Source: Rhodoglobus sp. (GTDB taxonomy: Bacteria > Actinomycetota > Actinomycetes > Actinomycetales > Microbacteriaceae). From it: 64,000 nt of DNA. A program made the position numbers and the translations under genes. The DNA is taken from assembly GCA_025463515.1 (NCBI GenBank), contig JAODAQ010000039.1, forward strand, positions 1-64,000, read 5' to 3'. Under the pieces are notes generated by a model that searched no databases, was not told where the DNA came from, and saw only the letters and a list, made by a program, of their open reading frames with translations. Position 1 is the first letter of the stretch; each line of letters opens with the position of its first letter. Of this stretch, positions 1-7,154 are shown one piece after another.

Positions 1-94
1 GTCTCGCCCGATCCGCGCACTCCACGACCTCCCGATGAGGCGCCCTCCTCCGGCCACAGCCAACGGGCAGCACGAGGCGCTCCCCATCTGGCCC
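1..94. other. Unassigned left edge
   Basis: No gene can be supported here. Frame 1 on the + strand is open from the window edge to a TAG at 115-117, so this could be the last codons of a gene entering from the left, but the translation is Pro/Arg/Ser-rich, shows no recognisable domain and runs into the inverted repeat at 95-153. The neighbouring sequence to the left would decide. Confidence 0.3.
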
Positions 95-153
95 GTTCCG
101 CCAACTCAGGACATTAGTCAGGACGCCTCACAAATGTCCTGAGTTGGCGGAAC
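95..153. repeat. Long-loop intergenic inverted repeat, copy 1
   Basis: Two perfectly complementary 21-base arms (95-115 and 133-153) flank a 17-base loop. The arms contain the core AACTCAGGACATT, nearly the same as AACTAAGGACATT in copy 2 (15864-15903) and related to TATTCAGGAC in copy 3 (60235-60288). A G-rich low-complexity tract follows directly, as at the other two copies. The sequence shows the structure; its function (terminator, processing signal or small mobile repeat) is unknown. No T tract follows, which argues against a simple intrinsic terminator. Confidence 0.8.
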
Positions 154-430
154 GCGGTGGGCGGCGGGCGGAGGGCAGCGAGCGGAGGGCGGGGGGAGGC
201 GGACGGAGGGCGGGCAGCGGGCAGCGGGCGTGCGGCGGCGGCCGGCCGGCGGCGGGCGACTGCGTGTCGGGTCTGGGGTGTCGGCCGGAGGGCGGCAGGT
301 CGGAGAGCCGCAGGTCGGAGAGCCCAAGGTCGACGGGCGCGAGGTGGCGGCTGCGGGCCCGTCCTGATGGAGTGGCGGGCGGCCGGGGGACGGAGGGCGG
401 GGGCGGCCGGCAGCGGACGGCGGGCGGTGG
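154..430 (+). repeat. G-rich low-complexity tract next to inverted repeat copy 1
   Basis: Degenerate short units such as GGGCGGAGGGC, GGGCAGC and GGTCGGAGAGCC recur on the + strand right up to the mscL stop codon. Three unit types dominate in succession, which looks like decayed tandem duplication. The ORFs called here (144..563, 157..543) are composition artefacts with Gly/Arg-rich translations. The tract and the preceding inverted repeat form a composite layout repeated at 15.9 kb and, inverted, at 60.2 kb. Confidence 0.6.
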
Positions 431-433
431 GTC

Positions 434-856
434 TTACTGCGCAGCGTCCCGCTTCGCGAGCAGGTCGCGGATGTCCGCGAGCAGCTCCAGCTCGGTGGGC
501 GGCGCCGGGGTCGAGTCGACGACGCCAGCCTCCTTCTTCTTGAACGAGAGCTTCGAGAGGTAGTTGATCGGCACGATGATCGCGAAGTACACGACGAGCG
601 CGACCAGGAGGAACTGGATGACGGCGCCGATGACCGCTCCGAAGTACATCGTCGCGGTGTCGCCGGACGTGGTCGGGATCGTCACGGGCAGCGCCTTCTC
701 GAGCGAGGCCGCATTGAAGAGCGCACCGAGCGCCGGGTTGAAGATGTTGTTGACGAGCGCGTTCACGACGTTGGTGAACGCCGCACCGATGACTACGGCG
801 ACGGCCAGGTCGATGACGTTGCCGCGCAGGATGAACTGCTTGAAACCCTTGAACAC
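434..856 (-). CDS. mscL: Large-conductance mechanosensitive channel MscL
   Basis: A 140-residue inner-membrane channel that opens under membrane tension and releases solutes during hypo-osmotic shock; the family works as a homopentamer. The sequence has the conserved amphipathic N terminus (VFKGFKQFILRGN), a first membrane helix at about 14-45 (NVIDLAVAVVIGAAF), a periplasmic loop, a second helix at about 70-100 and the C-terminal helix LLADIRDLLAKR. Length fits the family (about 130-150). The track ORF begins upstream at 1042, but the GTG at 856 sits behind TTAGGAG with five-base spacing and begins exactly at the family N terminus, so I use it. It is the last gene of a minus-strand run after the FmdB-type and cyclo-ligase genes. 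Confidence 0.95.
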   Translation of the reverse strand: MFKGFKQFILRGNVIDLAVAVVIGAAFTNVVNALVNNIFNPALGALFNAASLEKALPVTIPTTSGDTATMYFGAVIGAVIQFLLVALVVYFAIIVPINYLSKLSFKKKEAGVVDSTPAPPTELELLADIRDLLAKRDAAQ

Positions 857-864
857 GGATTCTC

Positions 865-1125
865 CTAACTTGACGGTGTGGAGGGGGTGGCCGCAGGGGC
901 GGCCGGTGCTTCCTTCTTGGGGGCGGGGGAGTCCGACGAGGCGGGGGTGGCGCGCGAATCCGTGCGGTAGAAGCCCGAGCCGCTGAACGTCACGCCGACC
1001 GGGGAGAACACCTTGCGCAGTTTGCCGCCGCAGGTCGGGCACACGGTGAGCGTGTCATCCGTGAAAGCCTGGACGATGTCGAAGGCGCTGTCGCACTCGG
1101 TGCAGCGGTAGGAATAGGTGGGCAC
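865..1125 (-). CDS. FmdB-family zinc-ribbon protein
   Basis: An 86-residue protein with an N-terminal zinc ribbon: Cys8, Cys11 (CTEC), Cys29 and Cys32 (CPTC), in the typical FmdB frame (PTYSYRCTECDSAFDI...GKLRKVFSPVGVTFSGSGFYRTD). The C-terminal third is a low-complexity Ala/Pro/Ser tail. Family members are putative regulatory proteins with no settled function. The GTG at 1125 is behind TTAGGA and begins the ribbon directly; the longer track ORF adds 33 residues unlike the family. It lies 8 bp from mscL and 7 bp from the cyclo-ligase gene, so the three are probably co-transcribed. FmdB next to mscL and 5-formyltetrahydrofolate cyclo-ligase is a common actinobacterial arrangement. Confidence 0.85.
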   Translation of the reverse strand: MPTYSYRCTECDSAFDIVQAFTDDTLTVCPTCGGKLRKVFSPVGVTFSGSGFYRTDSRATPASSDSPAPKKEAPAAPAATPSTPSS

Positions 1126-1132
1126 AGGGGTC

Positions 1133-1717
1133 CTAACGGGAGAAAGCGACGATGCCGGAGGGAGTGACCACTCCGTCGACGCGCTGGTCGTGCCGCTCAC
1201 TGGGCACGGTGTCGACCAGTTCATGGTCGAAGATCACAGCATAGACCGGGGGGCAGTTCTCCATCGATCCGAGGGTCTTGTCGAAGTAGCCTCGGCCCCA
1301 CCCCATGCGCATGCCCGTGCGGTCGACGGATGCCGCGGGCACGATGATGAGGTCGACACCGTTGATCGCGATCGGGCCCAGCAGCTCTGACGTCGGCGCG
1401 GGCATCCCGAGCAGGTCCAGTTCTTCGCCGGAGCCGTCGTACGGCGCCCAGTCGAGGAGGCCGTCGGCGCGGGACACGGGCAGCAGGACGCGGATGCCCT
1501 CCTCGCACGCCCACGCCACGAAGTCACGAGTGCCGGGCTCGTCCGGGAGGGAGAGGTACGCGGCCAGGGATCGCGACCCGAGGCCGCTCGTCAGGTCGAT
1601 GAGGTTCTGGGTGATCGCGGCATCCGCGGATTCACGCTCGCGGGAGGTCGTGATGCGCCTGCGTTCGCGGAGTTCGGCGCGCAGTGCACGTTTTTCGTGA
1701 GCGACCTCGTCCGCCAT
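1133..1717 (-). CDS. 5-formyltetrahydrofolate cyclo-ligase family protein
   Basis: Converts 5-formyl-THF to 5,10-methenyl-THF using ATP, returning a storage or inhibitory folate to one-carbon metabolism in the cytoplasm. The 194-residue product shows the basic N-terminal segment (KRALRAELRERRR), the substrate loop YLSLPDEPGT and the hallmark GMRMGWGRGYFDKTL near residue 145. ATG 1717 is chosen over the much longer track ORF because a TACAAT -10 hexamer ends exactly six bases upstream of it, which predicts a leaderless transcript. The E. coli enzyme is similar in length. It heads the fmdB-mscL run and is divergent from galU. Confidence 0.9.
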   Translation of the reverse strand: MADEVAHEKRALRAELRERRRITTSRERESADAAITQNLIDLTSGLGSRSLAAYLSLPDEPGTRDFVAWACEEGIRVLLPVSRADGLLDWAPYDGSGEELDLLGMPAPTSELLGPIAINGVDLIIVPAASVDRTGMRMGWGRGYFDKTLGSMENCPPVYAVIFDHELVDTVPSERHDQRVDGVVTPSGIVAFSR

Positions 1718-1772
1718 ATGTTTATTGTAGGTGCGCCTGATTCTGGGGCGGTGTGCCAAGTAGCCTGTCCCT
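1718..1772. promoter_or_regulatory. Divergent leaderless promoters, cyclo-ligase gene / galU
   Basis: A 55-bp spacer. On the minus strand TACAAT (1724-1729) is six bases from the cyclo-ligase ATG; on the plus strand TAGCCT (1761-1766) is six bases from the galU ATG. Neither gene has a Shine-Dalgarno sequence. The six-base gap puts +1 at or next to the A of ATG, the usual geometry of actinobacterial leaderless mRNAs. Confidence 0.7.
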
Positions 1773-2663
1773 ATGGCATTTCGTATCACCAAGGCGGTCA
1801 TCCCTGCCGCGGGGCTGGGCACCCGATTCCTCCCCGCGACCAAGGCGATGCCGAAGGAGATGCTCCCCGTCGTCGACAAGCCCGCGATCCAGTACGTCGT
1901 GGAGGAGGCGGTCGCAGCCGGCCTCAACGACGTGCTCATGATCACGGGGCGCAACAAGAACGCGCTCGAGAACCACTTCGACCGGATGACAGAGCTCGAG
2001 GCCACGCTCGAGGAGAAGGGCGACCTCGACCGCCTCGAGAAGGTCGAGTACTCCAACGACCTCGCCGACATGCACTACGTGCGGCAGGGAGACCCGCGCG
2101 GCCTCGGCCACGCGGTACTGCGGGCCCGGATGCACGTGGGCCGCGAGCCGTTCGCCGTGCTCCTCGGTGACGACCTCATCGACGAGCGCGACGTGCTGCT
2201 CTCGCGCATGATCGAGGAGCAGAACAACCGCAACGCCTCCGTGATCGCACTGATGGAGGTCGACCCGTCCATGACGCACATGTACGGCATCGCGACCGTG
2301 GAGATGACCGGCACCCCCGACGTGGTGAAGATCACCGGCCTCGTCGAGAAGCCGGCGACCGGGACATCCCCCTCCAACTACGCCATCATCGGCCGCTACG
2401 TGCTGCAGCCCGACGTGTTCGACGTGCTCGAGCACACCGAGCCGGGCAAGGGCGGCGAGATCCAGCTGACCGACGCGCTGCAGTCGATGGCGCAGAACAA
2501 CATCGCGGGCGGCGTGTACGGCGTCGTGTTCCGCGGCCGCCGCTACGACACCGGCGACCGGCTCGACTACATCAAGGCGATCGTGCAGCTCGCCGTCGAG
2601 CGCCCCGACCTCGGCCCGGAGTTGAAGCCCTGGCTCAAGCAGTTCTCGGCGAACCTGGACTAG
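1773..2663 (+). CDS. galU: UTP--glucose-1-phosphate uridylyltransferase
   Basis: Makes UDP-glucose from UTP and glucose-1-phosphate for cell-envelope glycans and trehalose/galactose metabolism. The 296-residue product has the nucleotidyltransferase signature AAGLGTRFLPATKAMPKE at residues 12-29, the KPAIQYVVEEA segment, the metal-binding LLGDDLIDE region and GLVEKPATG, all expected in GalU. Length is normal. The start is fixed by a leaderless promoter. A GNAT gene follows after two bases, implying co-transcription. In many actinobacteria a MoeA/Glp gene lies between galU and this GNAT gene; it is absent here. Confidence 0.96.
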   Translation: MAFRITKAVIPAAGLGTRFLPATKAMPKEMLPVVDKPAIQYVVEEAVAAGLNDVLMITGRNKNALENHFDRMTELEATLEEKGDLDRLEKVEYSNDLADMHYVRQGDPRGLGHAVLRARMHVGREPFAVLLGDDLIDERDVLLSRMIEEQNNRNASVIALMEVDPSMTHMYGIATVEMTGTPDVVKITGLVEKPATGTSPSNYAIIGRYVLQPDVFDVLEHTEPGKGGEIQLTDALQSMAQNNIAGGVYGVVFRGRRYDTGDRLDYIKAIVQLAVERPDLGPELKPWLKQFSANLD

Positions 2664-2665
2664 CC

Positions 2666-3313
2666 GTGCCCTCGACGATCCCGACGCTGAGCGAGGGCAA
2701 GGTCACGATCCGGCCGATCCGGCTGCGCGACGCGCGCGTCCTCGAGCGGGAACTCGCGGAGAACCGCGGGTGGCTGCGCAAGTGGGAGGCCACGAACCCG
2801 CACGGCCCGATGTCGTTCGACGTGCGCTCGAGCATCCGTTCGCTGCAGCAGAATGCCCGCGCCGGTCTCGGGCTGCCCTTCGTCATCGAGTACGACGGCG
2901 AGCTCGCCGGCCAGTTGAACGTGTCGTCGATCGCGTACGGCTCGCTGTCGTCGGCCACGATCGGGTACTGGGTGTCCGAGCGGTTCGCGGGCAAGGGCGC
3001 GACGCCCACCGCCGTTGCGCTGGCGACCGACCACTGCTTCTTCGGCGTGGGGCTGCACCGCATGGAGATCTGCATCCGCCCGGAGAACGAGCCGTCGCTG
3101 CGCGTGGTCGAGAAGCTGGGCTTCCGCTACGAGGGGCTGCGGCGACGGTACATCCATATCAATGGCGACTGGCGCGACCACTTCTGCTTCGCGCTGACCG
3201 TGGACGAACTGCCGCAGGGCGTGCTGCGGCGCTGGCTGGACGGCACGGTCCCCCGCGCTGACGCCGAGGTGCCCGCGACCGACCGCGCGAAGGCCGCCCG
3301 CCCGCTCGTCTAG
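2666..3313 (+). CDS. GNAT acetyltransferase, RimJ/RimL type
   Basis: A 215-residue N-acetyltransferase of the RimJ/RimL branch, which transfers acetyl from acetyl-CoA to protein N-termini or amino substrates. Visible motifs are the N-terminal strand VTIRPIRLRDA, the IGYWVSERFAGKGATPTAV acetyl-CoA loop near residue 95, LHRMEICIRPENEPSLRVVEKLGFRYEG (motif B) and the following RRRYIHINGDWRDHFCFALT. GTG 2666 is two bases after the galU stop, so translation is coupled. The gene occupies the position of rimJ in the conserved actinobacterial galU - glp - rimJ - glpR block; its substrate is not known from sequence. Confidence 0.85.
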   Translation: MPSTIPTLSEGKVTIRPIRLRDARVLERELAENRGWLRKWEATNPHGPMSFDVRSSIRSLQQNARAGLGLPFVIEYDGELAGQLNVSSIAYGSLSSATIGYWVSERFAGKGATPTAVALATDHCFFGVGLHRMEICIRPENEPSLRVVEKLGFRYEGLRRRYIHINGDWRDHFCFALTVDELPQGVLRRWLDGTVPRADAEVPATDRAKAARPLV

Positions 3314-3315
3314 GC

Positions 3316-3349
3316 GGGTTGAGTAGCGCGCCAGCGCGTATCGAAACCC
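3316..3349. repeat. Dispersed palindromic GGTTGAGTAG repeat, copy 1
   Basis: An imperfect palindrome beginning GGGTTGAGTAGCGCG and ending CGCGTATCGAAACCC directly after the GNAT stop codon. A second copy in the opposite orientation is at 61462-61496. I recall this type of element as frequent between genes in Microbacteriaceae. It can form a GC-rich stem and may act as terminator or mRNA stabiliser. Its identity as a repeat is seen; its function is inferred. Confidence 0.7.
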
Positions 3350-3414
3350 CGCGGCGGCAATTTCGTGCCGCGCCGTTCCCGGTCGCGGGGGCTTCGGACT
3401 CGTACCGTATAGCC

Positions 3415-4233
3415 ATGGAACTCACGGGCGTCGGCGGCGGGCTCATGCTCGCGATCGCCGCCGCCCTCTGGCTCGTCTACCTCGTGCCGAACTGGTTCAA
3501 GCGACGCGAGTATCTCGCCACTGAGAGGAACGCCGTGCGGCTCCAGCAGACCATCCGAGTGCTTGCCGAGACCGCCGAGGTCCCCGCCGCCGTGCGCGCC
3601 GAGGCCGCCGCCCGCCAGGTCGCGCTGCAGCAGCGCGCCGAGTACCGCCAGGGCCCCGTCGCGGTGGGCCGTCCCGTGCAGAAGGTGCAGCCGAGCGCAG
3701 CCCAGGTCGCAGCAGCGGGCCGACGGATGCGCCGGACTCGCGCTCTCGCAACCCTCGTGCTGCTCGTGTCGGTGGTGACCGCCGTCGCCCAACTGGTCAC
3801 GCAGTCGTGGGTGATGCTCGCCGTCTCGGGGGCCGCCGTGATCGGCAGCCTGGCACTTCTGGGCCGCATCGCCGAGCGCTCGCGGGCGCGCACCGCACCC
3901 GTTGTCGCGCGCGCCGCCCGCCGCACCTCGCTCGGCCCGGCCGAGGCGAAGGCCGTGCAGCGCGAGACCGAGTGGACCCCGGTGCCGATCCCGAAGCCGA
4001 TGTACCTCTCGCGATCGGTCGTGGAGGCAGCCGCGGCCGTCGAGGACCCGGCCTTCGAGCTGAAGCTCGCGGCCGTGGCCGCGGAGCGGGCGCTGCGGAA
4101 CGTGGAGCAGGAGGCCACGCCGCTGCGGGTCGCCGCGGCATCCTCGTCGCCGTTCGCCCACATGGGCATCGTGGACGACGCGACGACCGCGACCCCGGAC
4201 ATCGACGCCGTCCTCGCCCGCCGCCGGGCCTGA
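3415..4233 (+). CDS. GlpR/SepX-like membrane protein
   Basis: A 272-residue protein with one N-terminal membrane helix (about 8-27, LMLAIAAALWLVYLVPNWF), a cytosolic Ala/Arg/Gln-rich helical segment, a membrane hairpin (about 108-145) and a C-terminal cytosolic tail. Architecture and position after galU and rimJ fit the actinobacterial GlpR (Corynebacterium) / SepX (Streptomyces) proteins, which link the membrane to the divisome; GlpR is the receptor of the gephyrin-like Glp. ATG 3415 is preceded by TACCGT six bases upstream (leaderless), while the track start at 3319 lies in the palindromic repeat. A one-base gap to the next gene implies an operon. Assignment rests mostly on context and topology. 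Confidence 0.7.
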   Translation: MELTGVGGGLMLAIAAALWLVYLVPNWFKRREYLATERNAVRLQQTIRVLAETAEVPAAVRAEAAARQVALQQRAEYRQGPVAVGRPVQKVQPSAAQVAAAGRRMRRTRALATLVLLVSVVTAVAQLVTQSWVMLAVSGAAVIGSLALLGRIAERSRARTAPVVARAARRTSLGPAEAKAVQRETEWTPVPIPKPMYLSRSVVEAAAAVEDPAFELKLAAVAAERALRNVEQEATPLRVAAASSSPFAHMGIVDDATTATPDIDAVLARRRA

Positions 4234-4234
4234 C

Positions 4235-5323
4235 ATGCCCCAGCCCTGGGACCTGATCATCGTGGGTGCCGGGCCCGCAGGTTCGGCCGCTGCACTCTCT
4301 GCCCTGCGCGAGAAGCCGGACGCACGTGTGCTGATCCTCGACCGCGCGCCGCTCGGCCGCGACAAGGTGTGCGGCGACGGCATCGCCCCGCACGCCGTGA
4401 GGGAGCTCGCGGCCCTCGGCCTCGACGTGGTGCGCCCCGAGGAGAACGTGTCGACCGTGCGGCTGTACGGGCCGAGCGGCGCGGATGCGGGTGCCGTCAC
4501 GAGCTCGCCGGGCTACGTGATCCCGCGCAGGCAATTCGACGAGCGGCTGCTCTCGGCGGCGATGGACGCGGGCGCGTTCTTCGAGGTGCGCAAGGTCACG
4601 TCCCTCGAGTCTCTCGATGCCCCCGTGGTCATCGGGGCGGACGGCAGCAACTCGACGGTCCGCCGCCTTATCGGCCAGCCGGCGAACCACGGCCGGGCGC
4701 TCGCAGTGGCGATCCGTGGCTACGCGCCGACGCCCCCCGGGGCCCGCGAGCTCACGATCCGCTGGGACAGCCAGCGCCTCGGCGGCCTCTGCTACGCCTG
4801 GTCGTTCCCCGTCGCCGACGGCACCACCAACGTCGGCTACGGGCTCTCCTCCGCGGCCCACGACCACAGTCGCGCCTACCTCGAGCGCCGCCTCGGCGAG
4901 CTGCTGCCCGAGTTCGACCTCGCCGGCGTTGAGCTCACGGGCCACACCCTGCCGCTGTCGGTGCGGCGCCCCTCACCGTATTCAGGACACGTGCTGCTCG
5001 TCGGCGACGCCGCCTCCCTGATCAACCCGTTCACGGGCGAGGGCATCTACAGCGCGATCGCCTCGGGCGCGCTCGCGGGCAGGTCGGCGTTCCGGGATGC
5101 CCCGGGCCCCACCTACGCGAAGGCCCTCGCCGCGCGCTTCGGCCGCCAGCACCGCCAGACCACGGCGCTGTACCGGATCATCGACTCTCCGAGGGTGCTG
5201 GACACGGTCATCCGTGCCGCCCGCGCCAACTCCCGCATGTTCGACAGGCTCCTCGACGTGGGCCTCGGCGACGCGGCCTTCACTCTCGGCGACTTCGCGC
5301 GTTTCGGGCGCTACGCGTTCTGA
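4235..5323 (+). CDS. Geranylgeranyl-reductase-family FAD oxidoreductase
   Basis: A 362-residue flavoprotein with the N-terminal Rossmann motif DLIIVGAGPAGSAAA, the DKVCGDGI segment typical of the geranylgeranyl reductase branch, a mid-region GADGSNSTVRRLIG and the second FAD motif VLLVGDAASLINPFTGEGIYSAI near residue 255. The family reduces isoprenoid double bonds (chlorophyll side chains, archaeal lipids, menaquinone isoprenyl tails). In Gram-positive actinobacteria a role in saturating menaquinone side chains is plausible but is inference. The ATG lies one base after the previous stop, so the two genes are coupled. tRNA-Ala follows 36 bp downstream. Confidence 0.85.
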   Translation: MPQPWDLIIVGAGPAGSAAALSALREKPDARVLILDRAPLGRDKVCGDGIAPHAVRELAALGLDVVRPEENVSTVRLYGPSGADAGAVTSSPGYVIPRRQFDERLLSAAMDAGAFFEVRKVTSLESLDAPVVIGADGSNSTVRRLIGQPANHGRALAVAIRGYAPTPPGARELTIRWDSQRLGGLCYAWSFPVADGTTNVGYGLSSAAHDHSRAYLERRLGELLPEFDLAGVELTGHTLPLSVRRPSPYSGHVLLVGDAASLINPFTGEGIYSAIASGALAGRSAFRDAPGPTYAKALAARFGRQHRQTTALYRIIDSPRVLDTVIRAARANSRMFDRLLDVGLGDAAFTLGDFARFGRYAF

Positions 5324-5359
5324 TAACCTTGTCAGCGTCTGTTCCGCTTCGGCGGGCAG

Positions 5360-5435
5360 GGGCCCTTGGCGCAGTTGGTAGCGCGCCTCGTTCGCATCGA
5401 GGAGGTCAGGGGTTCAAATCCCCTAGGGTCCACCA
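5360..5435 (+). tRNA. tRNA-Ala (CGC)
   Basis: A 76-nt cloverleaf. The acceptor stem GGGCCCT pairs with AGGGTCC (one G-U), the anticodon stem is CCTCG/CGAGG with loop TTCGCAT giving anticodon CGC, the T-loop is GGTTCAAATCC, and CCA is encoded at 5433-5435. It reads GCG alanine codons, frequent in this GC-rich genome. A strong terminator hairpin follows three bases later. Confidence 0.97.
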
Positions 5436-5438
5436 CAG

Positions 5439-5466
5439 AGAACGCCGCTCGCGAGAGCGGCGTTCT
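5439..5466 (+). terminator. Intrinsic terminator of tRNA-Ala
   Basis: A perfect 12-bp stem (AGAACGCCGCTC with its complement) and a GCGA tetraloop, followed by TCGTTT. It is the expected end of the tRNA transcript. Confidence 0.85.
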
Positions 5467-5614
5467 TCGTTTAACGCTCCGCCCGACCGCCACACCCGCG
5501 GTTGTGCACACGCGCATCGCGCTTGTCCTGGTGACGGCAGTGCCCCGCACGCTGTACCGTGCCGCGGAGGCGGTTCGTAGGGTGTGAGCACACTCAGACA
5601 GCAAGGAGGCTGCC

Positions 5615-6859
5615 ATGGCATCAGTAGGAATCGTCGGCGCGGGCACGGCCGGACTGCATCTCGGGCTTCAGCTCGTGCAGGCGGGCATCCCGGTCACCAT
5701 CTACACGAATCGCACCGCCGACGAGGTGGGATCCGGGCGCCTGACCAACAGCGTCGCCCACCACGCCGTGACCATCGACCACGAGGACCGCCTCGGCGTC
5801 AACCACTGGCCGGTCGCCGAGTTCGGCTACGACTCGCACCATCACTACTTCGGGCTTCCCGACCCGATCGTGTTCCGCGGCGATTTCGCCCGCCGCTCCC
5901 GCGCGGTCGACTACCGCATCTACCAGCCCACCCTCATGGCCGACTTCGAGGACCGCGGCGGCAAGATCGAGATCCGGGATGTCGACGTCCCCGACCTCCA
6001 GGGCCTCAGCGAGCGCCACGACCTCCTCACGGTGGCCTCGGGCAAGTTCACTCTCGGCCAGTTCTTCGGGCCGGCCGTGGGCCGCACCCCGCTCCCCGGA
6101 CCGCTCCGCCGCCTGCAGGTCGGACTCTGGACGGGAATCGCCCCCAACGACCCGAAGGGTGTCTCGATCGCGGCGTCGCCCGGCAACGGCGATCTGCTCG
6201 AGATTCCGATCTACTCGTTCCAAGGGCACGTCACCGCGCTCCTGTTCGAGAACGTGCCCGGCGGCGAGCTCGAGAAGCTCGTCGACGTGAAGCACGACGA
6301 CGACCCGAAGGCTTTCCGCGACATGGTGCTCGAGGTGCTGCGCACGCACTACCCGCTCACCTACGCGCGGGTTGATGAGGCCGCGTTCGGCCTGACCGAC
6401 CCCAAGGACCTCTTGCAGGGCGAGTTCACCCCGACCCTGCGCAACGACTACGCGCAGCTCGACAACGGCAAGTACGTGCTCGCGGTCGGAGACATCCACT
6501 CGACCCTCGACCCGATCGTGGGACAGGGCGCCAACTCCGCGAGTGCCTCGGCCCAGGTCGTGGGCGACGCGGTGCTCGAAGACCCGAACTTCGACCTGCG
6601 CTTCATGCAGAAGGTGGCCGACCGCCGCCGCAACCGGGTGGAGGCGGCGTTCGACTGGAGCAACCTCATGGCGGGCCCGCCGCCCGCGCACCTGTTCCAG
6701 CTCGTGGGCGCGATGGCGGGAGACCAGGAGCTCCTCAACGAGTTCACGTGGAACTTCAACTACCCCGACCGCCAGTGGGACATCCTGGCCACGCCCGAGC
6801 GCACCGCTGCGGCGATCGCCCGGTCGGCCGCCTCGAAGGGAGCGCCGGCCCGTGCATAA
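5615..6859 (+). CDS. StyA-like flavoprotein monooxygenase (styrene/indole monooxygenase family)
   Basis: A 414-residue FAD monooxygenase whose length matches the StyA oxygenase subunit of two-component styrene/indole monooxygenases, which epoxidise a vinyl or indole double bond using FADH2 from a separate reductase. The N-terminal motif SVGIVGAGTAGLHLGLQL, the GRLTNSVAHH segment and the C-terminal VGDIHSTLDPIVGQGANSAS agree with this branch. AAGGAGG precedes the ATG by five bases. An EthD-like gene overlaps its end by 8 bases. No reductase is adjacent, but a flavin reductase lies 1.4 kb downstream. The substrate cannot be read from sequence; styrene is not implied. Confidence 0.85.
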   Translation: MASVGIVGAGTAGLHLGLQLVQAGIPVTIYTNRTADEVGSGRLTNSVAHHAVTIDHEDRLGVNHWPVAEFGYDSHHHYFGLPDPIVFRGDFARRSRAVDYRIYQPTLMADFEDRGGKIEIRDVDVPDLQGLSERHDLLTVASGKFTLGQFFGPAVGRTPLPGPLRRLQVGLWTGIAPNDPKGVSIAASPGNGDLLEIPIYSFQGHVTALLFENVPGGELEKLVDVKHDDDPKAFRDMVLEVLRTHYPLTYARVDEAAFGLTDPKDLLQGEFTPTLRNDYAQLDNGKYVLAVGDIHSTLDPIVGQGANSASASAQVVGDAVLEDPNFDLRFMQKVADRRRNRVEAAFDWSNLMAGPPPAHLFQLVGAMAGDQELLNEFTWNFNYPDRQWDILATPERTAAAIARSAASKGAPARA

Positions 6860-7154
6860 GCTCGTCGTCCTCTACCCGGAGCCCACCAGTCGCGACGACT
6901 TCTTGGCCTACTACGAGCAGCACCATTTGCCGCTCGCCAGGGCGCTGCCCGGTCTCGTGGGCTGTCGCTACAGCGCCGCGGTGGACGGCCAGGACTCGCC
7001 GTACTTCGCCGTGTTCGAGGCCGACTTCCCCGACGCGAAGACCCTGGGCGAGGCGATGCAGTCGCCCGCCGGCGCAGCGGTGGCCGCGGACGTGCCGAAC
7101 TACGCGACCGGCGGCGCCGTGGTGATCGACTACCCGGTCACCGAGCTGGCGTAG
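6852..7154 (+). CDS. EthD-like dimeric alpha-beta barrel protein
   Basis: A 100-residue protein with the EthD-family pattern: strand KLVVLYPEP, then the SRDDFLAYYEQHHLPLARALPGL helix with the conserved HHLPL, and the YFAVFEADFPD strand. EthD-family members are small ferredoxin-like dimers, often encoded beside oxygenases and thought to assist or to transform unstable intermediates. GTG 6852 overlaps the StyA-like gene, so the two are translationally coupled and probably act on the same substrate. The 3' end overlaps the convergent AraC-type gene by 17 bp. Confidence 0.75.
   Translation: MHKLVVLYPEPTSRDDFLAYYEQHHLPLARALPGLVGCRYSAAVDGQDSPYFAVFEADFPDAKTLGEAMQSPAGAAVAADVPNYATGGAVVIDYPVTELA

Noticed and set aside
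154-430. CRISPR array or coding tandem repeat
   Set aside because: Repeat units are short and degenerate with no regular spacers; no cas genes are in the window.
144-563. Overlapping + strand ORFs through the G-rich tract
   Set aside because: Translations are Gly/Arg-rich without domain features, arise from composition and run antisense into mscL, which is a clear gene.
1133-2071. Long minus ORF extending the cyclo-ligase gene across galU
   Set aside because: The extension is antisense to galU and has no family similarity; a leaderless promoter fixes the start at 1717.
4974-4993. CACCGTATTCAGGACAC inside the geranylgeranyl-reductase-like gene as another inverted-repeat copy
   Set aside because: It matches one arm of copy 3, but there is no complementary arm nearby and the sequence encodes conserved residues (PYSGHVLLVGDA), so it is probably coincidence.
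5621-6691. Large antisense ORFs opposite real genes (for example 5621..6691, 21950..23743, 23886..26750, 26452..28290, 29444..31330)
   Set aside because: They are mirror frames of strongly biased GC-rich codons, His/Arg/Glu-rich, and lack starts with ribosome-binding sites.
5615-6859. Styrene degradation operon
   Set aside because: Only a StyA-like oxygenase is present; no styB, styC or styD neighbours, so the substrate should not be named.
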